Shown here: piece after piece, positions 1 to 5,995 of the stretch | How the letters are laid out: each line of letters opens with the position of its first letter | Position numbering within the stretch: position 1 is the first letter of the stretch | Source: Thermodesulfobacteriota bacterium | Lineage (GTDB): Bacteria > Desulfobacterota > SM23-61 | DNA: 14,571 nt | Assembly (NCBI GenBank): GCA_030018715.1 | Contig: JASEHN010000029.1 | Coordinates: 1 to 14,571 of the forward strand | Direction of reading: 5' to 3' | Notes under the pieces: model-generated | What the model was told of the DNA's origin: nothing | The model's input: only the letters and a program-made list of their open reading frames with translations | Databases searched by the model: none | Translations under genes and position numbers: made by a program

Positions 1-1238
1 CGACCGACGATGTAAAAATATCCATCTTCGTCCTGTTTGGCTAAATCCCCCGTATAAACCCATCCCTCCCGGATAGATGCCCGGGTTAGCTCCGGAAGTT
101 TCCAATATCCTTTGGTGGCGTTTTCCCCTTTAAAGAGCAATTCGCCAATCTCTCCCCTAAAAACTTCCTTCCCATCTTTGTCGATTAAGCGAGTCTGAAC
201 ATTAGGAACTGTCAGGCCGATGGAACCGGCTTTTCTCACTCCGGCCACGGGATTGGCCGTGACCAGGCCGGTGGATTCGGTAAGTCCATAGACTTCCAGG
301 ATCTGAGCCTTAAAGGTCCTCTCCCAATTTTTCAGGAGTTCCACGGAAAGGGAAGCTCCGCCGGAGAGTCCCATACGTATGGAGGAGACATTGTAAGTTC
401 CTTTTTGGTAGGCATGAAAGATGTAATTGAACATCGTAGGTACGCCCGGAAACCAGGTAATGCGGTAATGTTCAAAGGCCTGGAGCACAACTTCGGCCTG
501 AAAGCGCGCCAGGATAACCACTTCCCCGCCAGAACTCATACTCCCGAACACCGGACTAGCCAGAGCAAATACATGGATCAGGGGCAAGACGGCCATGGTA
601 ATGTCTTCTTCCTTAAGGCCGTAGGCTTGAGCGATGTTCGGGCCGGAGAAAGTGAAATTTCCGTGAGTGAGCATAACGCCTTTGGGCTGTCCTAAAGTCC
701 CTGAGGTATAAAAGATAATGGCATTATCTTCGGAAGAGAGGTCAACAGGCTGGAGGGGACTTATCGAAGGAACCAGACGATCTATGGTTTTGGAAATTGA
801 TGAATCTTCTTCCTCGCGGAAAATAGTTCTTCCGAGAGCTGGCACCTGGGGTTGGATACCTTCGATGGTTTTTTGGAATTGAACTGTGGACAGTAAAAAA
901 TTAGCCTCAGAGTTATGCAAAATAAAGGCAATTTCCCGGGGAGTATAGAGCGAGTTGATAGGAATGACCGTTCCTCCAGCCTTAATGATGGAAAAATAAC
1001 AGAGTAAAGTGTCCAGACTGTTGGGCAAGAGAACCGCTACGTGGTCTCCCTTTTTCAACCCGAGAATTTGTAGGGCAGCGGCCAGGCGGTCGGTGCCCCG
1101 GCCAAATTCACCGTAAGTAAGCGAAATTTCCCCTTCCCGGAGAAAAACTTTATTCCGGAATTCCTTCGTCCGCTCTTTTAAAAAATCAATTAGATTCATC
1201 CTCTTGCCCACCCCCATTTTTAAAGGTTGCGTTTTCAT
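1..1238 (-). CDS. AMP-forming acyl-CoA synthetase (ligase), C-terminus cut by window edge
   Basis: The protein activates a carboxylic acid with ATP to an acyl-adenylate and then a CoA thioester (ANL superfamily). About 412 residues are visible of the usual 500-550. The phosphate-binding loop YTSGTLGQPKGV begins near residue 177, with Leu where Thr is usual. The later core motif VYGLTES follows, and the hinge-proximal motif VYTGDLAKQDEDGY lies at the edge, so only the small C-terminal domain with its catalytic lysine is missing. I chose the ATG at 1238 because GGAGG lies 10 nt upstream. Two further in-frame ATGs occur, at 1217 and at 1199; the 1199 start (residue 14) begins MNLIDFLKERT and also fits the family. 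The gene lies 52 nt downstream of the nitroreductase gene on the same strand, so co-transcription is likely. The acyl substrate is unknown; a medium or long-chain or aromatic acid is possible. Confidence 0.9.
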   Translation of the reverse strand, partial: MKTQPLKMGVGKRMNLIDFLKERTKEFRNKVFLREGEISLTYGEFGRGTDRLAAALQILGLKKGDHVAVLLPNSLDTLLCYFSIIKAGGTVIPINSLYTPREIAFILHNSEANFLLSTVQFQKTIEGIQPQVPALGRTIFREEEDSSISKTIDRLVPSISPLQPVDLSSEDNAIIFYTSGTLGQPKGVMLTHGNFTFSGPNIAQAYGLKEEDITMAVLPLIHVFALASPVFGSMSSGGEVVILARFQAEVVLQAFEHYRITWFPGVPTMFNYIFHAYQKGTYNVSSIRMGLSGGASLSVELLKNWERTFKAQILEVYGLTESTGLVTANPVAGVRKAGSIGLTVPNVQTRLIDKDGKEVFRGEIGELLFKGENATKGYWKLPELTRASIREGWVYTGDLAKQDEDGYFYIVG

Positions 1239-1248
1239 CTCAAGCAGT

Positions 1249-1267
1249 CCTCCGGTCCGGGCGGAGG
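1249..1267 (-). promoter_or_regulatory. Hairpin covering the ribosome binding site of the acyl-CoA ligase
   Basis: Read on the minus strand, CCTCCG and CGGAGG form a 6-bp GC-rich stem around a 7-nt loop. The right arm is the GGAGG Shine-Dalgarno sequence of the ligase start at 1238. If it folds, it would lower initiation unless ribosomes arriving from the upstream nitroreductase gene open it. The pairing is visible; the regulatory role is inference. Confidence 0.35.
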
Positions 1268-1290
1268 GGGCCTAAAGTTTTCCTTCCCGC

Positions 1291-1980
1291 CTAAAATCCT
1301 CCGTCATTTTTCTTTTCCCCCTCCGAACGGAAAAATTGCACCACTTCGGTAATCGCTTTTCGCGGGGGCGTCTTCGGGGTTTCCGCAGTATATCCCACAG
1401 GAATCAAATCCACAAAATCCCATTCCGGTGTAACGCCCAAGAGTTGCTCGATTTCTTTCTTGGCCTGCTGGGGGCCGGCCATCCAGATGGCGCCCAACCC
1501 GAAGTAATGCAGAACCAGCAGCAGGTAGGTAACGGCCGCGGCTACGCTCTGCAGGCTGGAATTGCCTAACTGGCGGTAGGAGCGGATCTCCCGGGCCAGA
1601 GGATCATTCTCTCCTCTGGCTCGCAATACCTGATCGGCGATACTGGAATACTTGCCCATCAGTACGGCAATGCAGGCCGGCGCGCCGCGGAAAAAATCCG
1701 AAGCTTTACGCCACCTCTCCACAACCTCGCCGAATTGTGCGGCCTCCGGCCAGGAGGCTATGAGTTCGGTCTTGGCTTTGACCGCGTCAGCCATCTGATT
1801 GATCAGATCTTTATTGGTGACAATCAAAAACCGCCAGGGTTGATAATTACCCCCGTTCGGCGCCCACGTGGCCAGTTCCAGGGCTTTCAGCAAAAGGTCT
1901 TCGGGTACGGGTTTTTCCTGAAATTTGCGAATCGAACGCCGGGTTTTGATCAGCTCTCCTAATTCTCCAAAGTTAATCAT
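1291..1980 (-). CDS. Nitroreductase-family FMN oxidoreductase
   Basis: This is a 229-residue flavin oxidoreductase of the nitroreductase superfamily. These are FMN-binding homodimers that use NAD(P)H to reduce nitro groups, quinones, enones or flavins. Near the N-terminus TRRSIRKF supplies the arginines that contact the FMN phosphate. WAPNGGNYQPWRF is the FMN/dimer-interface segment, and GLGAIWMAG followed by IPVGY in the C-terminal half is also typical. I place the start at 1980 because AGGAGG lies about 11 nt upstream. A longer frame to 2058 adds 26 residues with no family resemblance. It is the first gene of a probable two-gene minus-strand unit with the acyl-CoA ligase. The exact substrate cannot be deduced. 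Confidence 0.9.
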   Translation of the reverse strand: MINFGELGELIKTRRSIRKFQEKPVPEDLLLKALELATWAPNGGNYQPWRFLIVTNKDLINQMADAVKAKTELIASWPEAAQFGEVVERWRKASDFFRGAPACIAVLMGKYSSIADQVLRARGENDPLAREIRSYRQLGNSSLQSVAAAVTYLLLVLHYFGLGAIWMAGPQQAKKEIEQLLGVTPEWDFVDLIPVGYTAETPKTPPRKAITEVVQFFRSEGEKKNDGGF

Positions 1981-2037
1981 AGTAGATGAACCCTCCTTAT
2001 CGCAGTAATATGAGAATGGCCATTCAAGGCTTGAATA

Positions 2038-2066
2038 AAAATATAAAATTATCCGCAATATATCAA
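2038..2066 (-). promoter_or_regulatory. Candidate sigma-70 promoter for the nitroreductase/ligase unit
   Basis: On the minus strand, TTGATA (2061-2066) is followed by a 17-nt spacer and TATTTT (2038-2043). This puts a start of transcription about 50 nt before the nitroreductase ATG. The -35 is a 5/6 match and the -10 a 4/6 match in AT-rich sequence, so chance occurrence is possible. Confidence 0.35.
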
Positions 2067-2161
2067 GTGAATATTTTCGATTTCTTACACCCCGGCTGTT
2101 TACCCCATGGGAAAAGGCCTACGGTCGTTAAACAACGAGTCATTTTTATTTCAGACCCTGA

Positions 2162-2405
2162 TGTTTCGGTGTGTTCGGCAAGGGAGAGAGAGCGTTCGAG
2201 GGTGAAAAGACCTTTACCCCGGTAGATTCAAGGCTCCTTAATGCTATGCCCGGCTTGAAAAATATGTCCTCCATCTTCTGGACCTTTGCCACCCACGCCA
2301 TAGAGGTAGAAGTGGATATCGAAACCGGGCTGGTCAAAGTGTTCAAGGTCGCCGCCGCCCATGACTCCCGAAAGGGTCCTGAAGGCCCTGCAGGTCAAGA
2401 TTAAA
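2162..2405 (+). pseudogene. Remnant of a xanthine dehydrogenase/CO dehydrogenase-type molybdopterin subunit with internal deletion
   Basis: The intact family is the roughly 750-residue molybdopterin-binding subunit of xanthine-dehydrogenase-type hydroxylases. Only two blocks are left. Block 1 (about 2162-2365) reads FGKGERAFEGEKTFTPVD, then THAIEVEVDIETGLVKVFKV and AAAHD. This matches the family segment before the usual HDVGRAINP motif. Block 2 (2361 to about 2405), in the next frame, reads MTPERVLKALQ, which resembles the extreme C-terminus of these subunits. The blocks meet at GCCCATGAC (2357-2365), which can be read as A-H-D in one frame and P-M-T in the other. This suggests a deletion between short identical sequences. 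No start codon, ribosome site or other domain is present. Block 1 assignment is fairly secure; block 2 is too short to be sure. Confidence 0.6.
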
Positions 2406-2483
2406 AAAAACCATTCCATAGATAGGTCAGAAATCCGATATAAAAGAGTTACTGGAAATACCCTTAGAAGCGAGGGTTGGGCA

Positions 2484-3128
2484 ATGAAAGCTTGGGATGA
2501 AATCTGGAAAACCAAAGAAGGCAGATCTCGATTCCTTGTTCCCGACGCCTTTGTGGTCTCCCTTATAACGAATTTCAAAGAGGAGGGAATTCGAAAAATC
2601 CTTGACCTTGGTTTCGGGCTGGGCCGGCACGCGATCCTTTTCGCCCAAGAGGATTTTGAAGTCTATGGAATCGATACCAGCCCGGAGGGTCTTAAATGCG
2701 CCATGGAATGGTCGAAAAAGGAAAATCTTTTTCTTCATTTGGAATTAGGAGAGATGAGCCATTTATCATTTGGCCACGACTTTTTCGACCTCATTTTGGC
2801 CTGGAATGTCCTCTACCACGGCACGAGTGATTTCATTTACCAAACCCTTCGTGAAATCAAGAGATGTCTCAGAGGGAAGGGGTATCTGCTTTGTACTCTA
2901 ATTTCTCAGCGCCACAGCAAATATGGCTGGGGTAAGGAGGTTGAGGAAGGGACCTTTGTAATCGAGGGGGAAATTGAAAAAAGCCATCCCCATCATTATT
3001 TTAAAAGAGACGAGATAAACCAGTACCTTGCGGGATTCCAGATCTTAAAATGCGAGGATAAAGAACAGCAACTGCCCGGAAGTTTTCATTGGCATATTCT
3101 GGCCAGGCTTGATTCCAAGTGGGAATAA
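2484..3128 (+). CDS. Class I SAM-dependent methyltransferase
   Basis: The protein is about 214 residues with a Rossmann-type methyltransferase fold. Motif I is ILDLGFGLGRHA (residues 39-50), which binds S-adenosylmethionine; the usual third-glycine region reads GFGLG rather than GCGTG. The acidic end of strand 2 is GIDTSPEG (62-69), and motif IV is FDLILAWNVLYHG (101-113), followed by LREIKRCLRGKGYLL. It resembles the small TehB/methyltransferase-11 type enzymes; the acceptor is unknown. The open frame extends back to 2361, but that part is XdhA-like debris. The ATG at 2484 has GAGGG 7 nt upstream and begins MKAWDEIW, where family resemblance starts. It converges on the GntR gene and has no plus-strand partner nearby. 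Confidence 0.8.
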   Translation: MKAWDEIWKTKEGRSRFLVPDAFVVSLITNFKEEGIRKILDLGFGLGRHAILFAQEDFEVYGIDTSPEGLKCAMEWSKKENLFLHLELGEMSHLSFGHDFFDLILAWNVLYHGTSDFIYQTLREIKRCLRGKGYLLCTLISQRHSKYGWGKEVEEGTFVIEGEIEKSHPHHYFKRDEINQYLAGFQILKCEDKEQQLPGSFHWHILARLDSKWE

Positions 3129-3253
3129 TTCGAAAAACGGAGGAAAGGATCCGGCAGGATAGGGGATAGGCTTGCCCATAAAATCGATGATGGGGATTCG
3201 GGTCCTGAAAAATTTTTGCTTCTCCGGCCTGGGGTTTCCATTGCTGAGAAGGA

Positions 3254-3964
3254 TTAGTTAAAGCGCACTCCGATAGGGTTTTCGGAGAGGGATTTGCTTT
3301 GCTGCTGGATTAGACTAATCAAATTCTCCCTCCCTTTCCGGACATGCTCGCGGCTAGCCCGTTCCACAAGATCTTTATCCTTCTTCTTTATTCCCTCGAC
3401 GATCCGCTCATGCTCCTCGAGGGAAGAGGCCATTCTCCCGCTGTAGCTTAGGACGTAGGAGCGAAGAAATTTGACCCAATTTCGAATCCCCTGGTAAATT
3501 TCCTCGATTTTTTTGTTCCGGGCGCAAGTTATAATCTTATTATGGAAATCCGAACTTGCGGCCAGATAGCTTTCCAGGTTTTCGCTGGAAGACAATCCTT
3601 TCATCTGCTCCCAGAGCTTCTCAATATCAGCGATATCCTCGTTCGTCATATTTTCCACGGCGAGGAAACCGGCGAATCCTTCGATCATCTCCCTGGTCTG
3701 GTAAATGTCCTTTACGTCCTCCATAGTAATAAGATGAACATAAGCGCCCTTCCTTGGAGTTATTTCCACCAGGCCTTCTAATTCAAGAATCCGGAGGGCT
3801 TCCCGGACAGGAGACCGGCTGACCCCCAGTGAGTTTGCCACTTCAATTTCTTTTAATTTTTCGCCTGGTTTTAAACGCCCCGAGGTAATAAGTTCCCTTA
3901 AAGCCTCGGCCACCTGCAATATTACCATCTTCGACTCGTGTATCTTTATTGAAAACTCAAACAT
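3254..3964 (-). CDS. GntR-family transcriptional regulator, FCD (FadR-type) subfamily
   Basis: This 236-residue regulator has an N-terminal winged helix (about residues 10-77) with the recognition region GVSRSPVREALRILELEGLV (47-66) and the wing ITPRKGAYV. A C-terminal FCD helical ligand-binding domain follows (about 84-220). FCD proteins bind carboxylic-acid effectors, often through a metal. The histidines expected as ligands are visible at H141, H185 and H207, but the common D-x-x-F-H motif reads S-S-D-F-H (137-141), so the canonical aspartate is displaced or absent. The gene diverges from the enolase-superfamily gene and probably controls it and the catabolic genes beyond; that is inferred from position. 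The start at 3964 has only a weak AGG upstream and overlaps a tandem 16-bp repeat. Confidence 0.88.
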   Translation of the reverse strand: MFEFSIKIHESKMVILQVAEALRELITSGRLKPGEKLKEIEVANSLGVSRSPVREALRILELEGLVEITPRKGAYVHLITMEDVKDIYQTREMIEGFAGFLAVENMTNEDIADIEKLWEQMKGLSSSENLESYLAASSDFHNKIITCARNKKIEEIYQGIRNWVKFLRSYVLSYSGRMASSLEEHERIVEGIKKKDKDLVERASREHVRKGRENLISLIQQQSKSLSENPIGVRFN

Positions 3965-3991
3965 AATTATAACCTAACATAATCATAACCT
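3960..3991. repeat. Two tandem 16-bp repeats overlapping the GntR gene start, possible operator
   Basis: AACATAATTATAACCT (3960-3975) is followed directly by AACATAATCATAACCT (3976-3991); the copies differ at one base. The first copy covers the GntR start codon. Each half contains an ATAATTAT-type near palindrome. The position would suit autoregulation, but a chance duplication in AT-rich DNA cannot be excluded. Confidence 0.4.
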
Positions 3992-4012
3992 TTATGGGAA
4001 TAAATTTTTTCC

Positions 4013-4039
4013 TTGACATGGATTCCCTTTTAGGATAAT
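4013..4039 (+). promoter_or_regulatory. Candidate promoter reading toward the enolase-superfamily gene
   Basis: A perfect TTGACA (4013-4018) is followed by GATAAT (4034-4039, spacer 15) or TAATTA (4036-4041, spacer 17). It lies about 360 nt before the ATG at 4398, with the 156-bp inverted-repeat element in between, so a long leader or a second promoter would be needed. Weak call. Confidence 0.25.
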
Positions 4040-4192
4040 TATCAAAAAACAAAATACAAAATACAAGTTTTTTTCCATTTGTACCCTGGATAAAAAACTT
4101 TTAGAAGGCGACCTCCATCTCAACATCCGGCCGGGGGGGGCCGACTAAATTTATATCTCGGGGCCTCGTTCTAGTTCTGGGTAAATAAAATA

Positions 4193-4348
4193 ATTGGGGC
4201 TATCTCCTTGACTCCCCCAAATTATCTATAACATATTGGATTTTATAATATTTTCGATATTTTTTATGTATGTACAGCAAAATATAGAAAAAATCTTTAT
4301 TATCATGTAGATAGCCTCTTTGTGGGGGAGTCAAGGAGATAGCCCAAT
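4193..4348. mobile_element. 156-bp MITE-like element with 27/26-bp inverted ends
   Basis: The left end (4193-4219) begins ATTGGGGCTATCTCC and continues through TTGACTCCCCCA. The right end (4323-4348) is its reverse complement except for one missing G. They enclose about 103 bp of AT-rich sequence with no reading frame. The same 6 bp, AAAATA, lies immediately outside both ends (4187-4192 and 4349-4354) and may be a target-site duplication, though the flanks are AT-rich. No transposase is present, so it would be a non-autonomous element. An alternative is a long-range RNA stem in the leader of the downstream gene. Confidence 0.55.
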
Positions 4349-4397
4349 AAAATAAAAAATTAGACCCCGAATTGAAAGGAAAAGGGAGTCTTTAAAG

Positions 4398-5498
4398 ATG
4401 AAAATCGAAAAAATTGAAATCTTTTCCATACGGGTTCCCTTAAAAAGGGCAGCCGAGAGCGCGCATGGCCTGGCGACCGAGCAAGACAGCGTAATCGCAA
4501 AAATTTCAACGGCAAGCGGCGGATATGGAATTGGGGCAGCAGAACCCCTTCCGGGTTACGACGAAGAATCTAAGGATGAAATCCTGACCACATTACAAAA
4601 TCACTTGATCCCAAAAATCATCGGCGAAAGTCCTTTTCAAATCCGAAGGATTCTTGAACTCATGGATGCAGAGATCTCTGGACATCTTGGATCAAAGGCC
4701 ATCATCGAAATGGCCCTTTTTGACTTACTGGGAAAGATGCTGGGAGTCCCGGTGTATACCTTCTTTGGAGGAAAGGTCAAAGATCTAATTCAATTGAATG
4801 GTTGGGTTGGCCTGGTCACTCCCGAAGAGGCAAAAAGGGAAGCGCAGGACCTACTGGATAAAGGCTTCCGGTCGTTGAAAGTCAAGATCAACCCGGATGT
4901 GGCAGCGGGCAAAAGACGGGTCGAAGCCGTTCGATCAGTGGTAAAGGATAAAATCCAGATCCGAGTGGACGCCAATGAGTCGCTGGATTTAAAGCAGGCC
5001 GAAGAAGCGGCGATTGCTTTGAAACCTTTGGATATTCTGTACCTCGAGCAACCCTTTCCTCGAAATTCTTTCGAGGATTTTGTTACCTTTTCCCGGATGA
5101 GTCCCGTGAAGTTGATGGCCGACGAAAGCATTCACGATATGGAGTCGCTTCTCCACATCCTCAAGTCCGGATCCACCCAGTTCGTGAAGGTTAAAGTCCA
5201 AAAGATGGGAGGCCTGTTAAAAACCTACCAGGCTGTCCAGGTAGCCGAAGCCTTCGGAATACCGGTCATCTTGGGCCATGGGTTCGGATTGACGGTCAAT
5301 ACTTTAGCAGAGCTTCATCTTGCCGCGAGTACAAATGCTATTCTGGACGGCTGTGAAGCTGTGGGCCCATTTAAGATGGCCGATGATGTCGTAATAAAAC
5401 CCCTCTTTATGGATAAAGGTTTCATTCCGGTATCCAACAAGCCTGGACTGGGCGCTGACCTGGACGAAGAAAAACTTAAAAAGTATCTTGTAAAGTAA
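4398..5498 (+). CDS. Enolase-superfamily enzyme of the mandelate racemase/muconate lactonizing group
   Basis: This 366-residue protein has the N-terminal capping domain (about 1-125) and the TIM-barrel domain. These enzymes abstract a proton alpha to a carboxylate and hold the enolate with Mg2+. All key residues are visible: the K-x-K pair K161/K163 on strand 2, metal ligands D191 (RVDANES), E217 (YLEQPF) and D242 (MADES), and a second lysine in KVKVQKMGG, best aligned at K269. A Lys/Lys pair with this spacing is the muconate-lactonizing/dipeptide-epimerase/racemase pattern rather than the mandelate racemase Lys/His pattern. The start has GGGAG 9 nt upstream. The stop codon sits exactly where a miniature element has inserted, yet the frame is intact. 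The substrate is unknown; cycloisomerase, epimerase or N-acyl amino acid racemase activity are all possible. Confidence 0.88.
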   Translation: MKIEKIEIFSIRVPLKRAAESAHGLATEQDSVIAKISTASGGYGIGAAEPLPGYDEESKDEILTTLQNHLIPKIIGESPFQIRRILELMDAEISGHLGSKAIIEMALFDLLGKMLGVPVYTFFGGKVKDLIQLNGWVGLVTPEEAKREAQDLLDKGFRSLKVKINPDVAAGKRRVEAVRSVVKDKIQIRVDANESLDLKQAEEAAIALKPLDILYLEQPFPRNSFEDFVTFSRMSPVKLMADESIHDMESLLHILKSGSTQFVKVKVQKMGGLLKTYQAVQVAEAFGIPVILGHGFGLTVNTLAELHLAASTNAILDGCEAVGPFKMADDVVIKPLFMDKGFIPVSNKPGLGADLDEEKLKKYLVK

Positions 5499-5499
5499 T

Positions 5500-5630
5500 G
5501 AGCTTCTTGCAAAAGTCCGTAATTTACCCTTCGGCAGGCTCAGGGTGAACGGGCTTAGGTTGAAATTATTTAGTTTTTCCGTTCGTGGTGAGCTTGTCGA
5601 ACCACAAAAAAATACTTTTGCAAGAGGCTC
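5500..5630. mobile_element. 131-bp miniature inverted-repeat element, copy 1, with TAAT duplication
   Basis: The ends are GAGCTTCTTGCAAAAGT (left) and, read inward from the right, GAGCCTCTTGCAAAAGT. TAAT flanks both sides (5496-5499 and 5631-5634), and the left copy contains the TAA stop of the enolase-superfamily gene. Inside is a second, imperfect inverted pair (TTCGGCAGGCTCAGGG around 5530 and GGTGAGCTTGTCGAACC around 5586-5602), a REP-like motif. No coding sequence is present. A second copy with the same ends but a different interior lies at 7607-7692. Confidence 0.75.
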
Positions 5631-5634
5631 TAAT

Positions 5635-5851
5635 GATATGGATATTTCCCCAATGGATCATTTTGCATAGGCCCTGGTGGGTCTCGATCCGTCCTCTAAA
5701 ATAAAAATTATTACGGTCTGGGCCAAGCTCCAAGCCAAAGGAGATGAATTGATTACAGCGGAGATCAAATCGATGATATCATCGAGGCCCCCAAAATCCA
5801 TCCTGTATTTCGGGAACGAAAACTCTTGAAATATCGTTCAATGTCAAAATG
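5635..5851 (+). pseudogene. Unrecognised gene debris in two frames
   Basis: Between the miniature element and the lyase gene, one frame gives GLDPSSKIKIITVWAKLQ, then AKGDELITAEIK. An adjacent frame then gives DDIIEAPKIHPVFRERKLL and KYRSMSKWE before a stop near 5851. Both look protein-like, and the first ends about where the second begins, so this may be the frameshifted tail of one lost gene. I do not recognise the family. The remainder, 5852-5995, has no convincing gene beyond the AAAGGA ribosome site for the lyase. Confidence 0.35.
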
Positions 5852-5995
5852 GGAATGATTATCCGGCAAGCCTTACCATTTAAAAAAATTTCCAGAATAT
5901 TCCTGATGATAAAGGGAGGTGACGAAAACCTAAAAAACAGCAGGTGTGCTTTGGATAAAATCCACATAACAAAGAAAGAAAGAAAGGAATCCAAC

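Noticed and set aside
2361..2483. N-terminal extension of the methyltransferase
   Set aside because: These 41 codons resemble the tail of a molybdopterin subunit at first and then nothing. The ATG at 2484 has its own GAGGG and fits the family start.
3129..3253. Terminator between the convergent methyltransferase and GntR genes
   Set aside because: Only weak pairings (for example CCCAT/ATGGG near 3175-3197) and an AAAAATTTTT run were found; not enough for a call.
4398..5498. Specific name such as muconate cycloisomerase or dipeptide epimerase
   Set aside because: The catalytic residues fit several activities in the subgroup, and neighbours do not settle which one.
5849..5995. 49-residue N-terminal extension of the lyase
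   Set aside because: It has no family resemblance and no good ribosome site at 5849, whereas the ATG at 5996 has AAAGGA at proper spacing.
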